Positions 51,673-61,188 of a stretch of DNA of 64,000 bases are shown piece after piece (the stretch's first letter is position 1; every line of letters begins with the position of its first letter). The notes under the pieces were generated by a model that saw nothing but the letters and a program-made list of their open reading frames with translations, ran no database searches and was not told the origin of the DNA. This DNA comes from an uncultured delta proteobacterium (GTDB lineage: Bacteria; Desulfobacterota; Desulfovibrionia; Desulfovibrionales; Desulfovibrionaceae). The stretch covers positions 1-64,000 of the forward strand of contig CAILNX010000054.1 in the NCBI GenBank assembly GCA_903835685.1, read 5' to 3'. The translations under genes were made by a program, and so were the position numbers.

Positions 51673-52128
51673 ATGAAAGCGAAATCCGTCTGCATCGCCC
51701 TGGCCGCCTGCCTGATATTCGGACTGACGGCTGCGGCCGCCCTGGCCGGGGAGTTCCGCCAGGAGGGCTGGCCCCTGCCGGACCTGGCCAAGGCCCGGCG
51801 GCTCATTGACCTGGACAGCACCAGGGACCTGATCGACGCCTGCCCGGGCGAGGAGATCTACCAGGAGGTCTGGGCCATCAAGGTGGCTGACCTGTCCCCG
51901 GCCTTCAAGGCCGCCTACGGAGTCGTGCGCAAGGACGATGTGTACCTGACCTTCAACGTGAACAAACTGAACAAGGGCCGCAAGGTGGTTTCCTATTATT
52001 TCGACCTGGACGGGGCTCCGCCCATGGACGTGGAGGTGGTGGACCTGGAGGGCAAGGGCGTGTTCCAGCTCAAGGCGGGCGAGGAACAGACCCCGGCCCC
52101 GGATTGGGTGCTCAAGATCTGCAAGTAG
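51673..52128 (+). CDS. secreted hypothetical protein, 151 aa
   Basis: The protein has a signal peptide (about 1-24, LAGE cleavage region) and a compact periplasmic domain with two cysteines (DACPGEEIYQEV, LKICK) that could be paired. I do not recognise the family. GAGGTG lies five bases before the ATG at 51673. It follows the glycine-zipper lipoprotein and ends at a bidirectional terminator. Confidence 0.68.
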   Translation: MKAKSVCIALAACLIFGLTAAAALAGEFRQEGWPLPDLAKARRLIDLDSTRDLIDACPGEEIYQEVWAIKVADLSPAFKAAYGVVRKDDVYLTFNVNKLNKGRKVVSYYFDLDGAPPMDVEVVDLEGKGVFQLKAGEEQTPAPDWVLKICK

Positions 52129-52151
52129 ATTTTCACGCAAATCAAATCAAA

Positions 52152-52183
52152 GAGGCGGCCCCAGCATGGGGGGCCGCCTTTTG
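52152..52183. terminator. bidirectional intrinsic terminator
   Basis: AGGCGGCCCC pairs with GGGGGCCGCCTT around AGCATG, with T on one side and A-rich sequence on the other. It separates the convergent secreted-protein gene and sppA. Confidence 0.85.
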
Positions 52184-52188
52184 TCATT

Positions 52189-53166
52189 CTACGGCAACCA
52201 CAAATAATAGAACCCGGCGCTGGGCGCGTGCAGCCAGTTCTGCATGCCCAGGTCCATGAGCACCGGCGAAGTCCCGGCCCTGGTGGTGGCCGAGTTGTAC
52301 ACATTGTCGTCGGGCGAGGGTGTGCGGCGGTAGATGACCACCTTGGCCTTGTCCGGGAGCCCGGCCAGGCTCTTGGCCGCGTCCAGGGCGTCGGGCAGGT
52401 AGCCCACCTGATCCACCAGGCCAAGGCCCACGGCCTGGTCCGCGCTGAAGATGCGGGCCGTGGCGATCTCGGCCATGGCCTCGGGCGTGGGGTTGCGGCG
52501 CTCGCGCACCAGGCCCAGGAAGCGGTCGGCCTCGGACCGGACGATGGACTGGAAGATGCCCCTCTCCTCCTCGGTCTCCTCCCGGAAGGGCGAGCCGATG
52601 TCCTTGTTGGTCCCGGACTTGGAGACCTCCACGCCCAGGCCCACTTTGTCCATGAGTCCGTAGGCCTTGGGCCGCACGAAGATGACCCCCACGGACCCGG
52701 TGATGGTGGTGGGGTGGGCCAGGATGCGGTCGGCGGGCAGGGCCACGTAGTAGCCCCCGGACGCGGCCACGTCCATCATGGCCGCCACCACCTTGGCCCC
52801 GGTTTTCACCTTGAAGCGGGTGATCTCGTGGTACAGGATGTCGCTGGCCGTGGTGGTCCCGCCCGGGCTGTCGATTTTGAGCACCACGGCCTTGACGTTC
52901 GTGTCCTCGGCCGCCAGGCGCAGCTGGGACACGATGTCCTGGACCATGCTCGGGCGCGAGCTGAACCAGCCCTTGCGGGCCTCGTCGGAAATGACCCCGG
53001 CTACCGGGATCACCAGGACTTTCTTGTCCTGGTCGCCTTCCAGCACGCACTCCTGCAATTCGTCCAGCTCGTCGGAAAAGAGTTTGATCTTGGGCGAACA
53101 GGCGGCCAGGGCCAGGATCAAGACCAGGGCGCAGGCCGGGGCCAGGCGCGCGGGGGTGCCGGACAT
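52189..53166 (-). CDS. sppA: signal peptide peptidase SppA
   Basis: The 325-residue protein has an N-terminal signal ending in a lipobox (LALAAC) and a Clp-type serine protease fold: VLKIDSPGGTTTASDIL, MMDVAASGGYYVALPADRIL with the nucleophile Ser, and GVEVSKSGTNKDIGSPFRE with the Lys. It degrades signal peptides in the membrane. The gene faces the secreted-protein genes and ends at a shared terminator. CACAAATAATAG near its end belongs to the A+T-rich words seen at other gene borders. Confidence 0.9.
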   Translation of the reverse strand: MSGTPARLAPACALVLILALAACSPKIKLFSDELDELQECVLEGDQDKKVLVIPVAGVISDEARKGWFSSRPSMVQDIVSQLRLAAEDTNVKAVVLKIDSPGGTTTASDILYHEITRFKVKTGAKVVAAMMDVAASGGYYVALPADRILAHPTTITGSVGVIFVRPKAYGLMDKVGLGVEVSKSGTNKDIGSPFREETEEERGIFQSIVRSEADRFLGLVRERRNPTPEAMAEIATARIFSADQAVGLGLVDQVGYLPDALDAAKSLAGLPDKAKVVIYRRTPSPDDNVYNSATTRAGTSPVLMDLGMQNWLHAPSAGFYYLWLP

Positions 53167-53242
53167 GGGGGGGCTCCTTGGGAAGCGGGGTGGATTCAGG
53201 CTAGCAGATCAGGCCGGGGGCGGCAATAAAGGCCTGCCCGCT

Positions 53243-55171
53243 TCACTCCTCCAGGGCCGAGATGTCGCCCAAATCCTGGCTGATATCCTGGCCGGTCTCC
53301 TCGGCCCGGAGCACCCGGCGCAACAGCTTGCCGCTTCTCGTCCGGGGCAGGCGGTCGCGGAAGACCACCTCGCGCACCGAGGCCACCGGGCCAAGCTCCC
53401 GGCGGATGTGCTGGCGCAGCTCCTCGGCCAGGGCCGGGCTGGGCGCGGCGGTCTGGTTGAGCACGGCGAATCCCTTGGCCACCTCGCCCTTGATGGGGTC
53501 GGCTACGCCGATGACCGCAGCCTCGGCCACGGCCGGGTGGGAGACCAGGGCTGACTCCAGCTCGGCCGTGCCCAGGCGGTGTCCGGCGATGTTCAGCACA
53601 TCGTCGGCCCGGCCTTGAATCCACAGATAGCCGTCCTCGTCCCGTCGGGCCACGTCGCCCGCGAAATAGCAGCCGGGAATGAGCTTCCAGTAGTCCTGAA
53701 AATAGCCTTCGCGGTCGTTGTGCAGAGCGCTCATCATGCCCGGCCAGGGTTTGGTGACCACCAGATAGCCGCCCTTGCCCGCGGGCGTGGGGTTGCCCTC
53801 GCGGTCCACCACGTCCACCTCCACCCCGGGCAGGGCCTTGCCCACGCTCCCGGGCTTGAGCAGGGACACGGGCAGGGGGCTGATCATGAACATGCCGGTC
53901 TCGGTCTGCCACCAGGTGTCCAGCACCGGGCATTCGCTGCGGCCGATGTGCTTGTGGAACCACATCCAGGTCTCCGGGCTGATGGGCTCGCCCACGGACC
54001 CGAGCAGGCGCAGGGTGGCCAGGTCGTGCCGCCTCGGATATTGGCTGCCGAAGCGCTTGAGCATGCGGATGACCGTGGGCGAGGTGTACAGGATGGTCAC
54101 CCCGTACTTGGACACGATGTTCCAGAAGCGGTCGGCCTGGGGGTAGAGGGGGTGGCCCTCGTAAATGAGGGTGGTGGTCCCGGCCATGAGCGGGCCGTAG
54201 ACCGCGCCGGTATGCCCTGTGACCCAGCCCAGGTCCGCCGTGCACCAGAAGATGTCCGTGGCCTTGATGTCGAAGACCCAGGAAAAGGTCCGGTTCACGC
54301 CCACCATGTACCCGCCGTGGGAATGGACCACGCCCTTGGGTTTGCCCGTGGCCCCGGAGGTGTGCAGGATGAACAGGGGATCATTCGCGTCCATGGCCTC
54401 GGTCTGGGCCTGGGGTCGCTCGTGGCGCACCAGGTCCTCGTACCAGAAGTCCCGGCCCTCGACCATGTTGGCCTGGACATTGGCCCGGTGGACCACGATG
54501 ACCCGGCGCACCCAGGGGGAGTCCTCGCCGGACAGGGCCTCGTCCACCACGTTTTTCAGGGCGATGACCCGGCCGTTGCGGTAGAAGCCGTCGGCCGTGA
54601 TCACCGTGCTGGCCCCGGTGGAGCGGATGCGCTCGCGCAGGGCCTTGGCCGAGAACCCGGCAAAGACCAGGCAGTGGGGAGCGCCGATCTTGGCCGAGGC
54701 CAGCATGGCGATGACCGTTTCCGGGAGATTGGGCAGGTAGAGCACCACCTTTTCGCCCTTGGACAGGCCCAGGCCGCGCAGGGCGCTGGCCAGGCGGTTC
54801 ACGGCCCGGTACAGTTCGTAATAGGTGTATTTGCGGCTGTCCCCGGGCTCGCCTTCCCAGATGAGGGCCAGGCGGTTCTTGGCCGCGGTCTCGATGTGCC
54901 GGTCCAGGGCGTTGTACACGATATTGCATTGCGCGCCCGGGAACCAGCGGTAATGGGGCGGGTTTGAGTCGTCGAGCACCTGGTCCCAGCGTTTGAACCA
55001 GTACAGCTCCTCGGCCGCCTCCTCCCAGAAGGACAGGGGGTCGTCAGCCGCGAGCTTGCGGGCCGCCTCGCATTTCTGGGGCGAGAGGTTGGCCTGCCGG
55101 ACCATCTGGGGCAGGGGCCGAAACACCCGCTCCTCGGTCAGTAGATTGTCCACGGTTCCGGTCTGGTCCAT
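53243..55171 (-). CDS. acs: acetyl-CoA synthetase
   Basis: The 642-residue protein has the adenylate-forming motifs: HTSGATGKPKGVVHSHGGY, WWQTETGMF, YFAGDVARRDEDGYLWIQGR and PRTRSGKLLRR, whose Lys is the catalytic residue controlled by acetylation. It converts acetate, ATP and CoA to acetyl-CoA. The ATG at 55171 gives the normal family length. A LytTR regulator gene lies upstream on the same strand, and two 15-bp direct repeats lie between them. Confidence 0.96.
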   Translation of the reverse strand: MDQTGTVDNLLTEERVFRPLPQMVRQANLSPQKCEAARKLAADDPLSFWEEAAEELYWFKRWDQVLDDSNPPHYRWFPGAQCNIVYNALDRHIETAAKNRLALIWEGEPGDSRKYTYYELYRAVNRLASALRGLGLSKGEKVVLYLPNLPETVIAMLASAKIGAPHCLVFAGFSAKALRERIRSTGASTVITADGFYRNGRVIALKNVVDEALSGEDSPWVRRVIVVHRANVQANMVEGRDFWYEDLVRHERPQAQTEAMDANDPLFILHTSGATGKPKGVVHSHGGYMVGVNRTFSWVFDIKATDIFWCTADLGWVTGHTGAVYGPLMAGTTTLIYEGHPLYPQADRFWNIVSKYGVTILYTSPTVIRMLKRFGSQYPRRHDLATLRLLGSVGEPISPETWMWFHKHIGRSECPVLDTWWQTETGMFMISPLPVSLLKPGSVGKALPGVEVDVVDREGNPTPAGKGGYLVVTKPWPGMMSALHNDREGYFQDYWKLIPGCYFAGDVARRDEDGYLWIQGRADDVLNIAGHRLGTAELESALVSHPAVAEAAVIGVADPIKGEVAKGFAVLNQTAAPSPALAEELRQHIRRELGPVASVREVVFRDRLPRTRSGKLLRRVLRAEETGQDISQDLGDISALEE

Positions 55172-55353
55172 CCTGTTTCCGTCTTCCTCTTGCTTGGCCC
55201 GCTGTCTGAAGCGGGCATTCACCCTGTCAGTGACTCTGGCACTCCTGGCCCGGTGTTTCCAGTGGGCCGGGGCCGGATTTCGGTCAAAGGCCGAGGTCGG
55301 GGGGTGAACGGTCGCCCCTGGAGTCCCCCCTTTCGGGGACCATGACCCGTCTG

Positions 55354-55386
55354 AAAAATCAGCAAGAAAGAAAAAATCAGCAAGAA
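55354..55386. repeat. two direct 15-bp repeats with 18-bp period
   Basis: AAAAATCAGCAAGAA occurs at 55354-55368 and again at 55372-55386. They lie between the LytTR regulator gene and acs, about 185 bp upstream of the acs start. Direct repeats of this kind are typical of transcription factor sites. Confidence 0.7.
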
Positions 55387-55470
55387 TTTGAATAAATATA
55401 CTTTTTTCTTGTTTCTGTTTCTGTCTTGCGCGGGTCTCCAACGAAAACATCCCCAGGCTGAAAGCTCATC

Positions 55471-56346
55471 CTACAAGCCGAGAATCTGCTTGAGTCCCCC
55501 GATGCGCCGACGGCTGATGGGCAGCTCGATGCGGGTCTTGCCCGTGGTGCGCAGCACAAAGGTGCTGCCGGGCAGGGAGGCGATCTCCGTCACCGTGTCC
55601 AGGTTGACCAGGTATTTGCGGTGCACCCGGAAGAAGCGGTGGGGCATGAGCCGGTCCTCCAGGTGCTTGAGCCGGTACGAGGTCAAAAATTTCTGGGTGG
55701 CCGTGTGCACGTAGGAATAATCCTCGTAGGCCTCCACGAACATGATCTGGTCGTAGGGGATGAGCATGAGCTTGCCGTCCTGGGTCACGGGCAGTTTCTC
55801 GATGATGGGCGAGGTCGGGCGGTTCACGTCCCAGGCCTGGCGCAGGGCCTGGATCATATTCTCTTCCTCTTCGTCGCCCAGGGAGAGCTTGACCGTGGTC
55901 TCCTCCGAGGCGTCCCCGCCCTCGCCGCTTTCGTCGGACCAGTCCGGTGGCGGGGCTGGCACCACCCGGTACAGGTCCTTGAACTGCTTGAGCTTGTCCA
56001 GGGTCATGGCCAGGCGCTCCCGGGGCGCGGGCCAGATGAGATAGTCCGTGGCCCCCAGCTCAAAGGCCCGGTAGGCCTGGGCTCCGTCCTGGGCCAGAAA
56101 GACCAGGGCCGGGCGCATGGATCGTCCGGCCAGCATCTGGGCCAGCTCGAACCCGCTCACGGCCTCGGGCAGGTCCACGGACACGAACATGACCGCATAG
56201 CCCAAGGCCTCGTGCAGGGTCAGGGCCTCAAAGGCCGAGACCGCCTCGCCCACCACCTGGAGAAAGGGCTCGCCCGCCAGCAGCCCGCGCAACTCGGCGC
56301 GGACCCGGGGGTCAGGATGGAGGAGAAGGGTGCGTAGGGTGGCCAT
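55471..56346 (-). CDS. LytTR-family response regulator
   Basis: The 291-residue protein has a receiver domain (about 1-118; Asp in VSVDLPEAVSG is the phosphorylation site), a spacer, and a LytTR DNA-binding domain (about 195-290, KLMLIPYDQIMFVEAYEDYS, FFRVHRKYLVNLD). LytTR proteins bind direct repeats. The ATG at 56346 has AGGAG 12 bases upstream; a GTG at 56394 would add 16 residues. It lies next to acs, which it may regulate. No cognate kinase is adjacent. Confidence 0.9.
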   Translation of the reverse strand: MATLRTLLLHPDPRVRAELRGLLAGEPFLQVVGEAVSAFEALTLHEALGYAVMFVSVDLPEAVSGFELAQMLAGRSMRPALVFLAQDGAQAYRAFELGATDYLIWPAPRERLAMTLDKLKQFKDLYRVVPAPPPDWSDESGEGGDASEETTVKLSLGDEEEENMIQALRQAWDVNRPTSPIIEKLPVTQDGKLMLIPYDQIMFVEAYEDYSYVHTATQKFLTSYRLKHLEDRLMPHRFFRVHRKYLVNLDTVTEIASLPGSTFVLRTTGKTRIELPISRRRIGGLKQILGL

Positions 56347-56479
56347 GGGCCGGTGCGCTCCTGGTTCCCGGATGAACCCGGGCGGGAATTTCACCTTTTT
56401 AGCCCCCTAGCCTGAAAGGGCCTCGGGCGCAAGGCGTTCCTGGCTTGCCATCTCCGTCTGGCGTGGCTAGAGTTCCAGG

Positions 56480-57061
56480 ATGGAACGCGTCGGATTCAGC
56501 CCACGATTGTGGGCCTATCTTTTGGACGGATTTTTGGCCGCGCTGGGCGGGCTGTTCTTCAGCCTGGTCTTTGGTGGGATTCTGGGTGGGACGGTCGGCG
56601 CGACTGTCGGCGGCCCGGGCGCAGGCCCAGAGGGCCTGGCCCTGGGCGCGTTTTTGGGCAGCCTGCTCGGGGCCATCCTGGGCGTGGGCCTCATGTTCCT
56701 GCTTATCTCCTCGGCCTACGGGCTCATCGAGGCCCTGACCGGCCGCTCCCCGGGCAAGATGCTCCTGGGGCTGACCATCCGCAACCAGGACGGGTCCCGG
56801 GCCACGGGCCGGACCCTGTTCTGGCGCTACGCCCTGAAAAACAGCGCTCTGCTGGCCGCGCTCCTGGGAGCGGGCACGGGCCTGCTCGTTCTCTCGGCCC
56901 TGGCCAATGTCCTGTATTTCGGGTTCCTGCTCGGCTGCCTGGCGGCCATGAACTACAACCACCAGGCCCTGCACGACATCCTCATGGGCACGGCCGTGTA
57001 CCGCAGGGCCGATCTTGCGGCCTTCGACTCTCCATTAGACACCGGCCCCCAAATACCGTAA
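56480..57061 (+). CDS. RDD-family membrane protein
   Basis: The 193-residue protein has four hydrophobic segments and RDD-like motifs: [37 protein letters not shown] and [17 protein letters not shown]. It has an extra Gly-rich helix pair ([18 protein letters not shown]). Some RDD proteins are linked to ion transport or stress; the role here is unknown. It is divergent from the LytTR gene and stops before a terminator ahead of lepA. Confidence 0.82.
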   Translation: MERVGFSPRLWAYLLDGFLAALGGLFFSLVFGGILGGTVGATVGGPGAGPEGLALGAFLGSLLGAILGVGLMFLLISSAYGLIEALTGRSPGKMLLGLTIRNQDGSRATGRTLFWRYALKNSALLAALLGAGTGLLVLSALANVLYFGFLLGCLAAMNYNHQALHDILMGTAVYRRADLAAFDSPLDTGPQIP

Positions 57062-57070
57062 ACAAGCCTC

Positions 57071-57103
57071 GCCCCGGACAACCCGCCCGGGGCTCGCCTT
57101 TTA
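57071..57103 (+). terminator. hairpin between RDD gene and lepA
   Basis: GCCCCGG pairs with CCGGGGC around ACAACCCG, followed after TCGCC by TTTT. The T tract is short, so termination is likely partial. Confidence 0.55.
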
Positions 57104-57147
57104 ATCTCATGTTGCCGGGCGCGTGCGCCCGTCCCCGCGCAGGGTCT

Positions 57148-58953
57148 ATGCTTTTACAAAAGAATATCCGCAATTTCAGCATCATCGCCCACATCGACCA
57201 CGGGAAATCGACCCTGGCCGACCGCATCCTGGAAGTCACCGGGGTTTTGACCGACCGGGACAAGAAGGACCAGTACCTGGACCGCCTGGAACTGGAGCGC
57301 GAGCGGGGCATCACCATCAAGGCCCAGTCCGTGCGCATCCCCTACAAGGCCAAGGACGGCCAGACCTACATCCTGAACCTGATCGACACCCCGGGCCACG
57401 TGGACTTCAGCTACGAGGTGTCCCGCAGCCTGGCCGCCTGCGAGGGCGCGCTGCTGGTGGTGGACTCAAGCCAGGGCGTGGAGGCCCAGACCCTGGCCAA
57501 TGTCTTCCTGGCCCTGGACCATAATCTCGAAATTGTGCCGGTCTTGAACAAGATCGACCTGCCCAGCGCCGACCCGGACCGGGTCTGCCAGGAGATCGAG
57601 GACATCATCGGCCTGGCCGCGAAAAACGCCGTGCGCATCAGCGCCAAGACCGGGCTGAACGTGGACCAGGTCCTGGAGCGCATCATCACCGACCTGCCCC
57701 CGCCCCACGGCGAGGAGAATGCGCCGCTGAAAGCCCTCATCTTCGATTCCTGGTACGATTCCTACCAGGGAGTGGTGGTGCTCTTCCGCATCCTGGACGG
57801 CCGGGTGCATCACGGGGACAAGATCCAGATTTTTTCGACCAAGGACATTTTCGAGGTCACGAAACTCGGCGTGTTCTCCCCGGACGCCGTGGCCGTGAAG
57901 GAACTCGGGCCGGGCGAAGTCGGCTTTTTGTGCGCCTCCATGAAGGAGCTGGGCGACGCGCCCGTGGGTGACACCATCACCCGGCCGGACAACCCGGTGG
58001 TCCAGCCCTTTCCCGGGTTCAAGACCATCAAGCCCATGGTCTTCTGCGGGCTCTATCCGGTGGAGCCCTCGGAGTATGAGCCGCTCAAGGCCTCCCTGGA
58101 GAAGCTGCATTTGAACGACGCGGCCTTTTCCTACGAGCCCGAGACCTCCCAGGCCCTGGGCTTCGGGTTCCGCTGCGGGTTTTTGGGCCTTCTGCACATG
58201 GAGATCATCCAGGAGCGCCTGGAGCGCGAGTTTCAGGCCAAGCTCATCGCCACGGCCCCCTCGGTGGTCTACAAGGTGGACACCATCGACGGCAAAACCC
58301 TGGAGATCGACAATCCCAGCAAGCTGCCCGAGCCCAACGCCATGACCGCGCTCTACGAGCCGTACGTGCGCATGGAAGTGCACGTGCCCAACGAGTTCGT
58401 GGGCGCGGCCTTGAAGCTCTGCGAGGAGAAGCGCGGCATCCAGAAGGACATGCGCTACATCACGGCCACCCGGGTCATCGTCACCTACGAGCTGCCCTTT
58501 AACGAGATCGTCTTCGACTTCTTCGACAAGCTCAAATCCGCCACCCGGGGCTACGCCTCTCTGGACTACGAGATCATCGACTACCGCCAGGCCGATCTGG
58601 TCAAGCTGGACATCCTCATCAACGGCGACCCGGTGGACGCCTTCTCCACCATCGTGCACCGGGAGCGCTCCGAGCGGCACGGCCGGGCCCTGGCCCTGAA
58701 ACTCAAGAAATCCATCCCCCGGCAGATGTTCGAGGTGGTCATCCAGGCCGCCATCGGCCGCAAGATCATCGCCAAGGAACGCAACGCCCCCTTTCGCAAG
58801 GACGTCATTGCCAAATGCTACGGCGGGGACATCTCCCGCAAGCGCAAGCTTCTGGAAAAGCAGAAGGAAGGCAAGAAACGCATGCGCAAGATGGGCAACG
58901 TGGAAATCCCCCAGGAGGCCTTCCTGGCCGTGCTCAAGGTGGATGTGGACTAG
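57148..58953 (+). CDS. lepA: elongation factor 4 (LepA)
   Basis: The 601-residue GTPase has the G motifs: [36 protein letters not shown], and the LepA-specific C-terminal domain with [20 protein letters not shown] and [20 protein letters not shown]. It acts on stalled ribosomes. AGGG lies shortly before the ATG at 57148. It leads the lepA-lepB pair with a 11-bp gap to lepB. Confidence 0.98.
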   Translation: MLLQKNIRNFSIIAHIDHGKSTLADRILEVTGVLTDRDKKDQYLDRLELERERGITIKAQSVRIPYKAKDGQTYILNLIDTPGHVDFSYEVSRSLAACEGALLVVDSSQGVEAQTLANVFLALDHNLEIVPVLNKIDLPSADPDRVCQEIEDIIGLAAKNAVRISAKTGLNVDQVLERIITDLPPPHGEENAPLKALIFDSWYDSYQGVVVLFRILDGRVHHGDKIQIFSTKDIFEVTKLGVFSPDAVAVKELGPGEVGFLCASMKELGDAPVGDTITRPDNPVVQPFPGFKTIKPMVFCGLYPVEPSEYEPLKASLEKLHLNDAAFSYEPETSQALGFGFRCGFLGLLHMEIIQERLEREFQAKLIATAPSVVYKVDTIDGKTLEIDNPSKLPEPNAMTALYEPYVRMEVHVPNEFVGAALKLCEEKRGIQKDMRYITATRVIVTYELPFNEIVFDFFDKLKSATRGYASLDYEIIDYRQADLVKLDILINGDPVDAFSTIVHRERSERHGRALALKLKKSIPRQMFEVVIQAAIGRKIIAKERNAPFRKDVIAKCYGGDISRKRKLLEKQKEGKKRMRKMGNVEIPQEAFLAVLKVDVD

Positions 58954-58964
58954 AAAGGAGAATC

Positions 58965-59636
58965 ATGGAACCGAAATGGATGAAAACGCTCAAGGAATAC
59001 GTCGAGGCCTTTGCCGTCGCCCTGGTGCTGGCCCTGGTCATCCGGGCCTTTGTGGTCCAGGCCTTCAAGATCCCCTCGGGCTCCATGCTGGAGACCCTTC
59101 AAATAGGGGACCATCTGCTGGTGAACAAATTCCTCTACGGCCTGAAGCTGCCCTTCACGGACAAGATCATGGTCCAGATTTCCGATCCCAAATTCCAGGA
59201 CATCATTGTCTTTGAATATCCCGAGGACCCGGAAAAGGACTTCATCAAGCGCATCATCGGCCTGCCCGGGGACACCATCGAGATCAGGGACAAGGAGGTC
59301 TATCGCAACGGCGAGAAGCTCACCGAGCCCTACATCCAGCACCTGGAGTCCCAGGCCTACCCCTCCCTGGAGAGCATCCTGCACCGCAGGATTCCCGAGG
59401 AGGAGTATTTCAAGGTCAAAGACCCCCATCTGTTCAAGCGGGACAACATGCCCCCCATCACCGTGCCCGCGGGCAACTACTTCGTCATGGGCGACAACCG
59501 GGACAGCTCCCACGACTCCCGCTGGTGGGGTTTCGTGGGCCGGGAGCGGATCAAGGGCAAGGCCTTCATCCTGTACTGGTCCTGGGACGGCCCCCTGAAC
59601 ATCCGCTGGGACCGCATCGGCCGACTGGTGCATTGA
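58965..59636 (+). CDS. lepB: signal peptidase I
   Basis: The 223-residue protein has one membrane anchor (about 12-32) and the catalytic dyad: Ser in IPSGSMLETL and Lys in DFIKRIIGLPGD. GDNRDSSHDSRWWGFV is the conserved box E. It removes signal peptides of exported proteins. AAGGAG precedes the ATG. The comM fragment follows after 15 bp, which suggests that lepB and comM were once adjacent. Confidence 0.97.
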   Translation: MEPKWMKTLKEYVEAFAVALVLALVIRAFVVQAFKIPSGSMLETLQIGDHLLVNKFLYGLKLPFTDKIMVQISDPKFQDIIVFEYPEDPEKDFIKRIIGLPGDTIEIRDKEVYRNGEKLTEPYIQHLESQAYPSLESILHRRIPEEEYFKVKDPHLFKRDNMPPITVPAGNYFVMGDNRDSSHDSRWWGFVGRERIKGKAFILYWSWDGPLNIRWDRIGRLVH

Positions 59637-59649
59637 TCGGGGTGTGAAA

Positions 59650-59738
59650 CCATGCTCGCCACGGTCCTCTCCGCAGCCCTGAAGGGCATCGACGCCTTCA
59701 CCGTGCGTCTGGAGGCGGACCTGGCCCGGCAGGGCATG
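59650..59738. repeat. 89-bp direct repeat, copy 1 (comM 5' end)
   Basis: This segment is 88/89 identical to 61100-61188; the only difference is G/A at 59691/61131. The two copies flank an A+T-rich gene. Confidence 0.95.
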
Positions 59739-59750
59739 ATGGCTTATTGA
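59652..59750 (+). pseudogene. comM 5' fragment, truncated after codon 29
   Basis: The first 29 codons of comM are intact here, and then the sequence runs into ATGGCTTATTGA, giving a 32-codon open frame that cannot make a functional protein. It lies 15 bp after lepB. The rest of comM is 1.45 kb away in an intact copy. The fragment marks the left edge of an insertion that rebuilt the 5' end of comM on the right. Confidence 0.9.
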
Positions 59751-59783
59751 AGGCCGGGGGGTTCTTGCCCTCCGGCTTTTTTT
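59751..59783 (+). terminator. intrinsic terminator at the left edge of the insert
   Basis: GCCGGGGGG and CCCTCCGGC pair around TTCTTG and are followed by seven T. It stops transcripts from lepAB and so cuts the old link to comM. Confidence 0.9.
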
Positions 59784-59856
59784 CGGCGCAAGGCGGTTGG
59801 GGAGAGAATACGCGTGTTGGTGCTGCTGCTTCTCTGGCGTGGGGAAGGAGAGGGTG

Positions 59857-61098
59857 ATGAACAGGCGAATTTTGATCTACATACTGTGTTTGGTATATTT
59901 GGCGGGGTCATCCCTCTGGCCCCATGGCGTTTTTGCTGATGACGATTACGATTTCACAACGGGGATATGTAACCGTACGACGGGTTATGCAGAATTTCGA
60001 AGGAAAACTGAGAGTGATGTCACCCGTGAAGACCTGAAAAAGAGGAGCAATGTAATTCATGAACATGATCTGCCAGGGCCTGGGGGAGAAAATTCCTGGC
60101 GATGCGATCTCGCTGATAACGCGACGGTTACTGTGCGGTATAGAATACCGCCATTCTATTATAGTAGCTGTTCACGGCAAATAGATCTTGCTATCTGGTT
60201 AAACGGAGTTGGTGTTTATAATAAAGAGTTTGAAAATTGTGAAGGGAAGGATGTCCTTGGCTTTTTCTCCGTGGACAAGGCTGGTTTAAAGATTTATTCT
60301 TGGAACAGTACATTTGACTATTCTCATCCAGAAAATGGGCATAAGACAACAAACAAAACTATAGCTATTTCATGGCCAAGCATTTCAGCAAAGACAGACC
60401 CGGCATACAAACCCGGTTGGGCGTTCGGGGAGCCAAAAGCCCAAGCGATCAAAGTTGCGCCTCGCTTAGTGACGGGTAAAGGAAATCCTCTGTGTGAAAC
60501 AATTCAGTCCTGGTATTCTACAAATACTGAGAACGAAATTCATGATGGTTTATGGTGCTCAGGAAATCAGACAATTGAGTCTGTCGGGTGTGGGCCTAAT
60601 TTTATATTGAATAGTAACGATGAGGCATTTTACAAAATTGATATCGATAATGATGGGAAAGAAGAGCTTGTACAAAAGGTGTTTGTTTTCTATAGGTTCA
60701 TAACAGGGACAAGGTTTATAATTTATAAATATGGATTATTTGATAATAATAACCCCAAGGATTGCTCATTAAAGCCGAAAGAATATTGGTACAGAGAGAC
60801 AACGAACGGTGGAAAATCAAATCCACATGAGAATGGTGGGGTGCCATTTGCCTACATGTCCCTCCCAGATGTTTATCATTTTTTTAATTCTGACTATATC
60901 TGCCACGATCAGAAGAAATATATCGTGGCTGTTGCGAATAATGAAGCAACATTTGTTTACGGCAAGAAGTATGACGAGATAACCAGAATCGTGTACGAAT
61001 TGTTCCCCGACGAACAAATTAAAATTCTATGCGAGTTCACCCCTCCCTACTCGTATTTTGACGAAAAACCCACCAACAGCACCAAGGGAGCACAATAA
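59857..61098 (+). CDS. secreted cysteine-rich protein of unknown family, inserted in comM
   Basis: The 413-residue protein has a signal peptide (RILIYILCLVYLAGSSLWPH, cleavage near VFADD). The mature part has ten cysteines, an even number, consistent with disulfide bonds, and a calcium-type loop KIDIDNDGKEELV near residue 266. I do not recognise the family. The gene is strikingly A+T-rich and its codon use differs from all neighbours, so it is recently acquired. AAGGAG lies six bases before the ATG at 59857. It ends three bases before the comM start. No recombinase, transposase or tRNA is in the insert. Confidence 0.75.
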   Translation: MNRRILIYILCLVYLAGSSLWPHGVFADDDYDFTTGICNRTTGYAEFRRKTESDVTREDLKKRSNVIHEHDLPGPGGENSWRCDLADNATVTVRYRIPPFYYSSCSRQIDLAIWLNGVGVYNKEFENCEGKDVLGFFSVDKAGLKIYSWNSTFDYSHPENGHKTTNKTIAISWPSISAKTDPAYKPGWAFGEPKAQAIKVAPRLVTGKGNPLCETIQSWYSTNTENEIHDGLWCSGNQTIESVGCGPNFILNSNDEAFYKIDIDNDGKEELVQKVFVFYRFITGTRFIIYKYGLFDNNNPKDCSLKPKEYWYRETTNGGKSNPHENGGVPFAYMSLPDVYHFFNSDYICHDQKKYIVAVANNEATFVYGKKYDEITRIVYELFPDEQIKILCEFTPPYSYFDEKPTNSTKGAQ

Positions 61099-61099
61099 C

Positions 61100-61188
61100 C
61101 CATGCTCGCCACGGTCCTCTCCGCAGCCCTAAAGGGCATCGACGCCTTCACCGTGCGTCTGGAGGCGGACCTGGCCCGGCAGGGCATG
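61100..61188. repeat. 89-bp direct repeat, copy 2 (inside comM)
   Basis: This is the right-hand copy of the repeat at 59650-59738 and forms the 5' end of the intact comM gene. Confidence 0.95.
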
